64,000 bases of DNA, taken from Paraflavisolibacter caeni (GTDB lineage Bacteria; Bacteroidota; Bacteroidia; Chitinophagales; Chitinophagaceae). The stretch covers positions 1-64,000 of the forward strand of contig NZ_JAOTIF010000019.1 of assembly GCF_025628885.1 (NCBI RefSeq), in the 5' to 3' direction. A program made the position numbers and the translations under genes. The notes under the pieces are model-generated. The model had not been told where the DNA came from. It did no database searches and saw only the letters and a list, made by a program, of their open reading frames with translations. This document shows, piece by piece, positions 35,101-43,300 of this stretch. How positions within the stretch are numbered: position 1 is the stretch's first letter; every line of letters starts with the position of its first letter.

Positions 35101-35258
35101 TTTCGAGGAATAATGCCCAGTTGATCATGAGCAGTGGTATTTCTCTGCGGATCAATTTATTTGGATATATAGTGCTTGAACCATTCTATGCCATTCCCTG
35201 GCAAAATGGCGGATTTAGCAATGGAGATATTGGATTGAATTTTATTCCCGGATGGTGA
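32193..35258 (+). CDS. exported HExxH protein with TolB-like propeller and C-terminal beta-barrel
   Basis: A 1021-residue protein in three blocks after a signal peptide. Block 1 (about 30-275) is a peptidase MA-like metalloprotease domain: HELVH (139-143) and the third ligand Glu168 in WMVEGMAEY are intact. Block 2 (about 290-590) holds PD40/TolB-like repeats (SPDGSRVAFWTE; SPDSRQLAFVA; SPDGKSIVVTG; APNGKWIVFATD). Block 3 (about 630-1021) is an outer-membrane barrel resembling BamA/TamA surface-antigen domains, ending in FIPGW. The protease and propeller would face one side of the outer membrane. Family function is unknown to me. Confidence 0.85.
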   Translation: MSKEIYRFLLFWFVVAVVDINPVHSQYFGRNKVNYRRIDFKVLETPNFEIYYYLQNGTVRDRIALQCEQWYQMHQTVLKDTFKRPNPVIFYNNHADFQQTRAIEGNIEVGTGGVTEALKRRVIMPFMESNAQTDHVLGHELVHAFQYHLILDSLTMDAIANLPLWMVEGMAEYMSIGYQDAHTAIWLRSAVAGNRMPTLKDLTNHPDLYFPYRWGEAFWAFVAGTWGEQMIKRLFMRTARDGYENAIKEILGIDAQKFSEKWQEALRRAYTPYQRTTSTYALGKKLVVKHDAGELNIVPSISPDGSRVAFWTERNLFRLDLYVADAETGDNLERVTSHSFTSHVDEYSSFESSVAWSPDSRQLAFVAFAKGSNRLIIARADKGRIMRQIDIPGVPAISNPTWSPDGKSIVVTGLVDGQSDLYLYQLESGKVIQLTNDRYSDLQPSYAPNGKWIVFATDRLSVDYKPQQHSYNHNIALYNFESKSVTNLDFFPGANNLNPVFGPDNQEIYFLSDRDGFRNLYSYNIYGKRLYRLTNYFTGITGVTMFAPAISASRQQNKVAYTYYNNNAFLIYTAPIKSFNPVAVDTNAVNMQAAILPPFARTGLNLVQRNLTESPVDRYSIESFNQVSYKPRFQLDYIGNTGVGVTTGLGFGIGLVGGINGMFSDILGNNQLFGAISLNGELYDIAGQFAYLNQKNRINWGVSVSHTPYLSGAQYLFLDTLESRGDDPQQVLNSSMDLLRTFEDQISVFASRPFSQSRRVEAGLSYARYYYRMDRYTDYYDPTGQIYIDSKRERQTTPKGYGFSQGYIAWVSDNSSFGVASPLSGHRFRFEAGKYLGVVNLQNLLADYRKYFRFAPVTLATRNLYVARFGRDAESGLLPPLYVGYSSLVRGYEALQFADNGDIHDDVTINDLIGSSMYVANAELRYPLTGPERLSSIKSRFFLSELNMFTDAGIAWGKSNIVGGFKNIGFSRNNAQLIMSSGISLRINLFGYIVLEPFYAIPWQNGGFSNGDIGLNFIPGW

Positions 35259-35306
35259 GCTTGGGTTGGCATAAGATTTTACTTATCAATCTTAAAAGAA
35301 GAGATT

Positions 35307-35522
35307 ATGGATATTGAAAGAAATGATGAAGAGGAAAATGAATTAAAAATTAGCAAACCGCCGGGTTCTGAACCAGAAAAGAAAAAGGACAAGGCCTTAA
35401 CAGAACCACATTTTACAGAGGTGGAGAATGCTCATGCATCAGGTTTGGGGTCAATGGGCAGAAGTGACGAAAAGGTAAAGGATAAGGAAAAAGGGGCAGG
35501 AGAGGGAGAAGCTGTCTATTGA
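35307..35522 (+). CDS. small highly charged unknown protein
   Basis: A 71-residue, hydrophilic, probably disordered protein dominated by Glu and Lys (MDIERNDEEENELKISKPPG; EPEKKKDKALTEPHF). It has no hydrophobic core, so it is either an intrinsically disordered small protein or a chance frame. An A+G-rich tract (AAAAGAAGAGATT) precedes ATG and could act in ribosome binding. No family recognised. Confidence 0.45.
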   Translation: MDIERNDEEENELKISKPPGSEPEKKKDKALTEPHFTEVENAHASGLGSMGRSDEKVKDKEKGAGEGEAVY

Positions 35523-35580
35523 ATGACGGATTTCGGAAGGGAACGTTAGCATTAATCGTAATTATAAAAGGAGGGTGGAT

Positions 35581-36675
35581 ATGAAACTAGCGTTGGTTGC
35601 AGTGTTGCTTTTCCTTTATAGCAAGACGGTTGGTTATGCTGTTGTTACAGAAAGAAAAGAGCGGCCTAATGAGAATAAAGTCTTTGTGATCACGTTGGAT
35701 GGTTTTCGGTGGCAGGAGTTTTTCAAAGGAGCAGATGAGGTGTTGCTGAAAGAAGCGTCTGTATCGAGCAAGATGGATTTGAAAAAGACTTTCTGGGATG
35801 ATGATGTTGCTATCAGGAGGAGAAAACTGATGCCTTTTACCTGGGATGTGATTGCTCAACAGGGGCTGCTATTGGGTAACAGAGCTTATGGAAGCAAGGT
35901 AAATGTATCAAATCTTTACGCGCTCTCTTATGCAGGGTATAATGAAATGTTCACTGGTGGTACAGACTTTACCATCTTCAGCAATAGAAAGATCAGGAAT
36001 CAGAATGTTTCCTTTTTGGAGCACATTAATAAGTTGCCACAGTTCAAAGGTAAAGTCGCAGCCATTACTTCATGGGATGTATTCCCATATATTTTCAACA
36101 AGACCAGGAGCCGCCTTTACATAGATTGTAACAGTAAGCCAGATGTATCTCATATCCCTGTTTCTATGCGTCAGCTGATGGATGATCATAGCGTGAGGGA
36201 CGGAGCGGTACGTAATGACCTTTTTACATTTGCAGCTGCGAAAGAATACATTACCAAGAATCTTCCGCGTTTGCTGCATATTGGTTTGAGTGGTACTGAC
36301 GAAGCCGCCCACCAACATAAGTATGGTGATTACCTGCAGCAGGCCCACCTGGCTGATAAGATCATTGGATGGTTGTGGCAGCTTACACAGAAGCTTCCTT
36401 ATTACCGTGATCATATTACTTTCATCATAACCACTGACCATGGCCGTGGCAGTAAGAGGTCGAACTGGAACAAACATAATTTCTGGATTAAAGGATCATC
36501 CGAAACGTGGATGGCCTTAATAGGCAATGGCGTCAAACAAATGGGAGAATACAAGGGACGTATTCAATTATATCAAAAACAAGTGGCAGGAACGATTGGG
36601 TATTTTCTTAATGTGCGTTCCTTCAATAACTATACGATGCCGTTGACTTGTTTGGGGGTGATAGATGATAGATGA
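35581..36675 (+). CDS. alkaline-phosphatase-superfamily protein
   Basis: A 364-residue exported protein (signal KLALVAVLLFLYSKTVGYAVV). The first metal motif is VFVITLDGFRWQEFF. The nucleophile region reads NLYALSYAGYNEMFTGG, where family members usually have N-x-x-S/T-F/L-P-G-Y. Later metal residues are in GLSGTDEAAHQHKYGDY and ITTDHGRGS. It would hydrolyse a phosphate or sulfate ester in the periplasm; substrate unknown. An AGGAGG site six bases before ATG 35581 decides the start. The final residues (VIDDR) come from a GATAGATGATAG repeat. Confidence 0.85.
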   Translation: MKLALVAVLLFLYSKTVGYAVVTERKERPNENKVFVITLDGFRWQEFFKGADEVLLKEASVSSKMDLKKTFWDDDVAIRRRKLMPFTWDVIAQQGLLLGNRAYGSKVNVSNLYALSYAGYNEMFTGGTDFTIFSNRKIRNQNVSFLEHINKLPQFKGKVAAITSWDVFPYIFNKTRSRLYIDCNSKPDVSHIPVSMRQLMDDHSVRDGAVRNDLFTFAAAKEYITKNLPRLLHIGLSGTDEAAHQHKYGDYLQQAHLADKIIGWLWQLTQKLPYYRDHITFIITTDHGRGSKRSNWNKHNFWIKGSSETWMALIGNGVKQMGEYKGRIQLYQKQVAGTIGYFLNVRSFNNYTMPLTCLGVIDDR

Positions 36676-36685
36676 AAGATGAAAA
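36659..36685. repeat. GATAGATGATAGATGAAAGATG repeat at a stop codon
   Basis: The repeat encodes the last I-D-D-R residues and TGA stop of the phosphatase-like gene, as in the cyclase ending at 9710. Confidence 0.7.
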
Positions 36686-36721
36686 GTTGGGTGATGATAG
36701 AAATTAGAGCGTTGAATGGAA

Positions 36722-36781
36722 AATGGGAAAAGGAATTGGAGGGGAAATGAACTCATTTCCCCTCCAATTCCTTTTCCCATT
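36722..36781. terminator. perfect 29-bp-arm hairpin between convergent genes
   Basis: Positions 36722-36750 and 36753-36781 are exact reverse complements with a two-base spacer (AC). The arms begin AATGGGAAAAGGAATTGG and end ATTCCTTTTCCCATT. It lies 47 bp after the phosphatase-like stop and 27 bp before the stop of the convergent MBL gene; TAATTTTT follows. It can terminate both transcripts but is far longer than usual terminators. Confidence 0.9.
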
Positions 36782-36807
36782 AATTTTTGGTTAGAGTAAG
36801 TGGAGCA

Positions 36808-37902
36808 TTACAGTCGTCCTAATATAGGAGCGATTGTTGCTAATGGGGAGCTTAATGTTGTTGCTGCAGCAGGAACTGCGCCTGTGAGCATTTGCAGTGA
36901 ACTGGTCAATAAAGTAGTCCCCAATTTTTTCTGGCGTCTTTTGTACAGGTAGATTCCTGCCGCGAGTAATGCCCCTGCAGCTAAAATTCTAATGAACATA
37001 CCGCCTTTTTTCTTTGGTATATAGGTAGGGCCGTCTTCATTAAATAATGCAGGCTCATTAACATAGCGTCCTGTTCCAGGCATGCCTAGCTGCCAAAATT
37101 CTCTTGCCAGTTTATGCAGACCATGGCGGGCTTCATTACCATAGAGTGCATGCCCATGACCTGTTGTTATTACATTAGGCTCAAGTGCTGCCAACGCTTT
37201 TACTGACCGGGCTGCTGATCCCCAATCAGGTGTAAAGTATTTTGGAGGGCCGCAAATCTCTCTTTTTTGAGACATTACAGAGAATATCGATTCCTGCCTG
37301 GTTGTTGCAAACGCATCTCCTGCTATCAATACGCCATCTCTTTCCCGGAACAGACTGATATGGCCCGGCGCATGCCCAGGTGTATGGATCCACTTCCATC
37401 CGGACAAACCCGGAACGGAACCATTGTCGGGGAGTTCCTGTACGCGGTCGTGGATGTCTATCGGGCCTTTGGGAAATGTAAAGGAAATAGTAGAAAACAG
37501 GCCGCCTCCTGCATTAGGATCCGGAGGAGGATAAGACGCTTTGCCTGTGAGGTAAGGCATTTCAAGTTTGTGGGCATAGACCGTTGTATTCCATTCATTG
37601 GTGAGTTGCGCCAATGAACCAACGTGGTCAAAGTGTCCATGGGTCAATACAATAGCTTTTGGTACACTATCCGGATCTGAAACTTCGCTAATCATTTTTT
37701 TTATTTTTGAGGCTGAAGATTTCAGGCCGGTATCTACCAGGATCCATGAATCTTCATCAGGATCCTGGATAAGATACATATTCACAAATATGTCTTTCAA
37801 TCGCCAAACTCCAGGTGCGACCAAGTAAACATTATTGTACAGTTCCCTTTCTCCAAATGCACTTACTTGTCTCTTATCAACTAATGCTTGGTTCATATGC
37901 AT
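36808..37902 (-). CDS. MBL-fold metallo-hydrolase with C-terminal membrane helix
   Basis: A 364-residue protein. The zinc motif is LTHGHFDHVGSL (H-x-H-x-D-H), with further ligands in IHTPGHAPGHISLF, LIAGDAF and ITTGHGHALYG. Typical glyoxalase-II-like metal site, substrate unknown. After the enzyme domain (about 1-300) there is a Lys-rich linker and one helix (MFIRILAAGALLAAGIYLY) followed by a hydrophobic tail, so the enzyme is tail-anchored with its catalytic domain in the cytosol. This tail is unusual for the family. Confidence 0.88.
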   Translation of the reverse strand: MHMNQALVDKRQVSAFGERELYNNVYLVAPGVWRLKDIFVNMYLIQDPDEDSWILVDTGLKSSASKIKKMISEVSDPDSVPKAIVLTHGHFDHVGSLAQLTNEWNTTVYAHKLEMPYLTGKASYPPPDPNAGGGLFSTISFTFPKGPIDIHDRVQELPDNGSVPGLSGWKWIHTPGHAPGHISLFRERDGVLIAGDAFATTRQESIFSVMSQKREICGPPKYFTPDWGSAARSVKALAALEPNVITTGHGHALYGNEARHGLHKLAREFWQLGMPGTGRYVNEPALFNEDGPTYIPKKKGGMFIRILAAGALLAAGIYLYKRRQKKLGTTLLTSSLQMLTGAVPAAATTLSSPLATIAPILGRL

Positions 37903-38031
37903 GTTTTAAGGTTGTGATGTAGAGACCGGCACAAATGTCATACCAGTGAGGGAGGGCGGAAAATGCCCTGGACGTGTTTCGCCTTGTTTTTAATGCGATG
38001 TTTTAATTTCTTTTACCGGGTCAATACCAGG

Positions 38032-38415
38032 TTATTCAACTGTTTTGGCATTGGCACCGATGTGAAGGGCAAAGGCAGCAAGGGCTGTATCTTTTAATAA
38101 AGCCACAAGAGCCAACTGGCGCATTTCAGCATCGCCGGCATTCATAAAATTGGGTAAATGAATGGTTAATACGAAAATGAAAAGCAATGCAGCCAAGAGA
38201 TATCCTGCTAGTCTTGCCTGTCGGTTGATGATAAAGGCAATAGCTGCCAGAATAAAAGCTATACCCACAATATAAACCCAAACGAGGCCACCTGGAATAT
38301 AGGATGGAACATATACCATCAGGTTCTTAGGGTGAAGGAAATGGTATACTCCAAAAGCAAGCATGACGAATGCTAAAATATAGATGGCAGTACGTGAAAT
38401 GGTATGCTCATACAT
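38032..38415 (-). CDS. DoxX-like membrane protein
   Basis: A 127-residue protein with four helices (AIYILAFVMLAFGVYHFLHP; GLVWVYIVGIAFILAAIAFII; LAGYLLAALLFIFVLTIHLPNF; ALLKDTALAAFALHIGA). The GVYHFLHPKNLMVYVPSYIPGG segment and H-L-P-N-F are typical of the DoxX family. The function is undefined in most bacteria. It stands alone between the MBL and NudK genes. Confidence 0.83.
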   Translation of the reverse strand: MYEHTISRTAIYILAFVMLAFGVYHFLHPKNLMVYVPSYIPGGLVWVYIVGIAFILAAIAFIINRQARLAGYLLAALLFIFVLTIHLPNFMNAGDAEMRQLALVALLKDTALAAFALHIGANAKTVE

Positions 38416-38528
38416 ATTTTGGAATTTATTACTAAGTTACGAATTTCCAAGGTATGGGCGTGGTTATATACATATAATTGCTAATAATGGTGCTGGCGGT
38501 CGATGGAAGGGAGGAGCGGAAGTTGCAG

Positions 38529-38561
38529 TTGCCGGTTACAAGGGGGGTTGGTAGCCGGCAA
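38529..38561. terminator. hairpin between doxX-like and nudK genes
   Basis: TTGCCGGTTAC (38529-38539) pairs with GTAGCCGGCAA (38551-38561), one mismatch, with a G-rich loop. It lies 12 bp beyond the nudK stop; the T-tract is missing, so it may stabilise RNA rather than terminate. Confidence 0.45.
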
Positions 38562-38572
38562 CCATAAATGGA

Positions 38573-39154
38573 TTATTTTATAATTCCGTTCAGCATAGCA
38601 TATTGCAGGAGCATGATCGTCTTGGAATCCCTGATCTTGCCTTGATGCAATTGCTGTGTTGCTTCATGAAAGGGCATTTCAATTACTGTGATATGTTCAC
38701 CTTCGTGCTGTAGTCCACCACCTTCGCCTGTTTTGTGGTGTTCTTCGTATTCGGCTATATACAGGTATAACAACTCTGTTAAGGAACCTGGTGAAGTATA
38801 AGTCTCATATACCTTTTGAACGTCTGTAACTTCATATCCTGTTTCTTCTGTGATTTCCCGCTTAATGGTATCTGCCGCATCTTCGTCTGCATCCAGCAGG
38901 CCGGCGGGAACTTCTAAAAGCATTCCTGATGGGTTGCCATTGAGGAAGGTTGGTAGTCGAAACTGTTCGGTAAGTATGATTGTTTGTTTGTCTTTGTTGT
39001 ATAATAAGGCTGCAGCTGCGTTGCCATGGCTAAATACAAGCCTGCTTTGGTTGTGCCAGGCCCCATCCTCTTTCTGCAATTCAAAGTTTATCTTCTTCAG
39101 TGTAAAGCGTTCGTTGGTTAATGTTTCTGTATCGGTGATCTTTATGTTTGCCAT
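38573..39154 (-). CDS. nudK: NUDIX hydrolase, GDP-mannose pyrophosphatase type
   Basis: A 193-residue protein. The Nudix box is GLLDADEDAADTIKREITEETGYEV (about 98-122), read as G-x5-E-x7-R-E-x2-E-E-x-G with the first Glu displaced. The start (ITDTETLTNERFTLKKINFEL), QFRLPTFLNGNPSG, YTSPGSLTELLYLYIAEY and the GKIRDSKTIMLLQY end match E. coli NudK closely. NudK cleaves GDP-mannose to GMP and mannose-1-phosphate. ATG 39154 removes a hydrophobic non-homologous leader. Cytosolic. Confidence 0.9.
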   Translation of the reverse strand: MANIKITDTETLTNERFTLKKINFELQKEDGAWHNQSRLVFSHGNAAAALLYNKDKQTIILTEQFRLPTFLNGNPSGMLLEVPAGLLDADEDAADTIKREITEETGYEVTDVQKVYETYTSPGSLTELLYLYIAEYEEHHKTGEGGGLQHEGEHITVIEMPFHEATQQLHQGKIRDSKTIMLLQYAMLNGIIK

Positions 39155-39185
39155 AATAAAAATTGTTGTGGAGTAAGTAAAGCAA

Positions 39186-40115
39186 TTAGTGTGCAGGAAG
39201 TTGGGCGTATTGATATAGTAAGCATAGAGATTTTTTATTGAGTGGATTGATATCAATTTTAAGTTCTGATGGTCCCAATTTCAAGAGTTGGTATGAATGC
39301 TGCCAATATTCTTCTTTGCTTGTTATTGCTGTATTGGTTCCGATATGGAAGCCTGTCCGGAGTGTTCTGATTTTTTTATTAATGTGTTTGTAAAGTTTCT
39401 CTTTCGCAATTGTTCTTTTTCCTCTCTGCTTTTTTTCAGGAGGCATTTCTTTGTGTTTGTTATTGAGTCTGAAGCATAATGCTCCTAGAACGACATCCAG
39501 CATCTGTATTAACAAGTGTTTTTTGGAGTCAACTTCAGCTATATCCTGTTTTCTAATTTTTAACCGGGCTAATTGGAACGGCATCGTTGTTTGAAGTCCT
39601 TTGATATATTCTTTAAAGGCTTGCCTATGCTCTAAAGTATCTGGCAGGTTGTCGAAATAAAGACGTAAATAAATTTCATGATCTGAGTTGTTACTGTGTG
39701 GCAAGCCAAAGGCATGAGTAATAAAATGACGGTATAAAATAAAGAATGTTTCTGATTTGGGTTTTTCTTTTAAGTGGTTAGCGGCATTAGTATTTGGGGT
39801 GTACATGATCCTCACCTTGGCCTTCCCTTCAGCAATGAGCCTGAAAAATGCATCCATCACGCTCATGTATTTTTCTACATAATGCTGCGATACTTTGTGC
39901 CACTTGATTTCATCAAAGAAGTGCAGCCTTCTGCAAACCTTTTGAAGATGTGTCAGCACTTCACGTAGGTGTTCACTCTTTACCAGCACACCGCCATAGA
40001 AATTAGAACAGAACTTTCCTTTACTGGTGCTTTCATCGCACCATATAAAATATTCCTTACCATTCTTCCTGGTTCGTATAGTTGCTTTACGGATGTGTTG
40101 TTTGCAGGTTAACAT
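39186..40115 (-). CDS. DUF3800 protein (RNase H-like fold)
   Basis: A 309-residue protein. Acidic residues expected of this fold are in FIWCDESTS (first Asp-Glu), FFDEIKWHKVS, and AEVDSKKHLLIQMLDVVLGA. These match DUF3800, a family of putative nucleases often found in mobile or variable regions. A Lys/Arg-rich segment (KKQRGKRTIAKEKLYKH) could bind nucleic acid. There is no partner gene that would show a defence role. The first ~12 residues may be over-extended. Confidence 0.78.
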   Translation of the reverse strand: MLTCKQHIRKATIRTRKNGKEYFIWCDESTSKGKFCSNFYGGVLVKSEHLREVLTHLQKVCRRLHFFDEIKWHKVSQHYVEKYMSVMDAFFRLIAEGKAKVRIMYTPNTNAANHLKEKPKSETFFILYRHFITHAFGLPHSNNSDHEIYLRLYFDNLPDTLEHRQAFKEYIKGLQTTMPFQLARLKIRKQDIAEVDSKKHLLIQMLDVVLGALCFRLNNKHKEMPPEKKQRGKRTIAKEKLYKHINKKIRTLRTGFHIGTNTAITSKEEYWQHSYQLLKLGPSELKIDINPLNKKSLCLLYQYAQLPAH

Positions 40116-40218
40116 TCTAATTTCAGCATACAGCTGATTTAGCGATATTTTATATCATGTTCAAGTTAATTCATTTTGTTTGAGTGTTGCTATTCAAGTT
40201 CGTTTTAAGCCCTGCAAA

Positions 40219-40244
40219 AAGCCCGGTGAGGAATCACCGGGCTT
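40219..40244 (-). terminator. terminator of the efflux operon
   Basis: AAGCCCGGTGA (40219-40229) pairs with TCACCGGGCTT (40234-40244) over GGAA; on the minus strand a TTTTT tract follows. It lies 71 bp beyond the RND permease stop. Confidence 0.88.
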
Positions 40245-40314
40245 AACTGTTTATAACCATTACCAAACTCGCGGGCATTGAGGATGCCTGCAAAGAAATT
40301 ACTAATGCTTTTAT

Positions 40315-43300
40315 TTATGATGCTACTTCTATTTCGTCTATTTCAATGTGTGTAGCGGGGGTGGGTAAGTGCTTTTTTATGCCAAACCATTTGTTTACTT
40401 TGTTCTTTGCACCTTCTACAACCACGTACACTGAAGGAACTACTACCAGTGTTAATAAGAGCGAACTGGTGAGGCCTCCGATGATCACCCATGCCATGCC
40501 ATTCTTTACTTCGGCACTGGCACCTGTTGCCAGGGCAATCGGCAGCATCCCGAAGATCATGGCAACTGTGGTCATCAGGATCGGGCGAAGACGTTCCTTG
40601 CCTGCTTCTATGAGGGCATCTTTCACTGCATAACCTTCTTCTTTCAACTGGTTGGTAAAGTCGACCAGAAGGATCGCATTCTTGGCCACAAGTCCCATCA
40701 GCATGATGAAACCGATGATAGCGAAGATGGTCATGGAGTTCATGGTTAAAGCCAGGGCCAGCAAGGCGCCGATCAGGGCCAGCGGCAGAGAGAATAATAC
40801 CACGAACGGATACACAGCACTCTCGTACAGGGCCACCATGATCAGATAGATCAATACAATGGCCAGTGCCAGGGCTAATCCCAAAGAACCGAATGAATCT
40901 TTCTGGTTTTTGGCATCCCCTTCATAATCCACTTGCACTCCGGCAGGGAGATGAACGTTGGCCAGTGATTTCTGAATTTCCGCTACAATCGTACCGGCAG
41001 GACGGCCAACAGCAGCTGAAGTTATTTTGATAGAGTTCAGGCGGTCGGTACGTTCCAATACTGACTGGCCCAAAGTTTCGCGTACTTCGGCAAAGTCTGC
41101 CAGGCGAATGTTTGCTCCTTTATTGTTACGAACTACGAGGTTCTTAACGCTTTCGATATCTTGCCGGTCGAACTTCTCCAGTAAGAGGTTGATCGCATAT
41201 TCTTCACCGTTCTCTTTGAACTTGCTTTGATCATTGCCACGGAAAGCCAATTGCACAGCGGCACCTACTTCACCTACGCTTAAACCCATATCAGACATTT
41301 TCTCTCTATCCAGCCTGATCTCAATTTCACTCTTCGGTGTTTTGGTGCTGAATTCGATGTAATCAGTTCCGGGTGTTTTTGCCACTATATTCTTTATGAG
41401 GCGAGCGGCTGTCCAGATGCTGTCCAGGTCGGTACCTTTGATGGCTATCTGGATCGGCATTTGAGCGTTACCAGTGATTGAGGTTGGTGTCACTGTTACT
41501 TTCACCCCGGGAATCTGCATCAATTCATCACGCACCTTTTGTCCCATATCATCTGTAGTAATCTTACGCTTGTGATTGTCCACCATTTTCACAGCGATCT
41601 CGGCCATGTTGGCTGATGAAGAGCTGTTACCAAGGCCGGAAGTAGAACTGGATGTCCCTACTTTGGTAAACACTTTTTCAATTTCAGGGTGGGTCATCAG
41701 GATATCCTCAGCTCTGCGTGCTGCTTTGTTGGTCTCATATAAAGGTGTTTGAGAAGCCAATTCCATTTGCACCACGAACTCACCTCGGTCGCTATTACCT
41801 ACAAAGGAAGCACCAATAAAGCCAGCGCCCACGAGGGCAAATGAACCAATGAAAAGAACGAAGGCCGAGATGAATATATAACGTTTGTGTCCTAAAGCCC
41901 AGGTCAGGATCTTTGCATACTGGTCTTTTAAATTGTCGATGATTTTTTCGAAGCCAAGGTTGAGCCTTCCCCAGAGAGATGACTTATTGAGCACCTCCAG
42001 TTTTCCAAAGCGTGAAGCCAGCAAAGGAGTGAGGGTGAAGGATACGAAAAGACTCATCAAAGTAGAGAATACCACCACCAGCGAGAACTCACGCAGGATG
42101 TTTCCAATCAGACCACCTGCCATTGCCAGAGGAACGAATACTACTACGTCTACCAGGGTAATCGCCAGGGCCGTAAAGCCAATCTCTTTACGTCCTTCCA
42201 GAGAGGCTGTGCGCTTATCCTTACCCATTTCCATATGGCGGTAAATGTTCTCCAATACCACGATACTATCATCCACCAGGATACCTACTACCAGCGAGAG
42301 GGCCATCAGTGTCATCAGGTTGAGCGAGAAGCCAAACAAGTACATCAGGATGAACGTAGGGATCATCGCAGAAGGCAGTGACACCAGGATGAAAGATGCA
42401 CTTCGTAAACTATGCAGGAAGAACAGCATTACGAAGGCAACGATCAATACCGCCAGGAACAAGTCGTGCACCACAGCATCAGCTGATGCAAGGGTATAGG
42501 TTGCCTGGTCAACGGCCACCACATAGTTGAAGTTGATACCAGCGTATTGTTTCTTTACCTCGTCCAGTTTTTTCTGAACGTCGCGGGTAACGTTTACCGT
42601 GTTGGCATCAGTTTGCTTTGAGACTTCGATACCAATACCTTCTACACTGTTGATGCGGTTGATGGTAGTGATCTCAGTTTCTGCATCTGTAACGTTGGCA
42701 ACATCTTTCAGTAATACCTTGCTACCGTCTGCGTTCTCGCGCAGGATCAGGTTGCGCAATTCATCAACCTTAGTGATCTTGGCATCCAGGCGCAGGGACA
42801 TCCTATCCTGCTTATTTTCCACGCTACCTGCCGGGTAAGAGCTATTGCTGATGGCAATTGCCTGGTTTACCTGGGCTGGTGAAATACTGTAAGCCTGCAG
42901 TTTGTCATTGTCCAGATTCACTTTGATCTCTCTTTTGGTACCACCCACCAGGTTTACATTACCTACACCTGATACACTTGAAAGCACAGGCTTGATCTTT
43001 TGATCGATAATGTCGTACAACTCTGAAGGGCTGATATTGGCCGAAGCACTCACGCGTAGCACAGGAATATCATCCATGCTGAAGCGGCTTGTAACGGGTT
43101 CGTCAGCTTCTTCGGGCAGAAGGGCTTTTATCTGGTTGATTTTCCGTTCGGCATCTCTTTGTGCATTGAGGGCATTTGCTGTTTGCTTTAACTGCACCAC
43201 TACAATAGAAGCACCTTCCCTGGAAGTAGATGTGATCTTGTCGACACCTTCAATACTACTGATGGCATCTTCCACGGGTTTTGTAATACTGGTCTGCACT

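Noticed and set aside
35307-35522. Fusion of the charged small protein with the phosphatase-like gene
   Set aside because: Separated by a stop and by an independent AGGAGG-led start at 35581.
39186-40115. DUF3800 protein as part of a defence island
   Set aside because: Only one such gene, between nudK and an efflux operon; no partner or known defence gene nearby.
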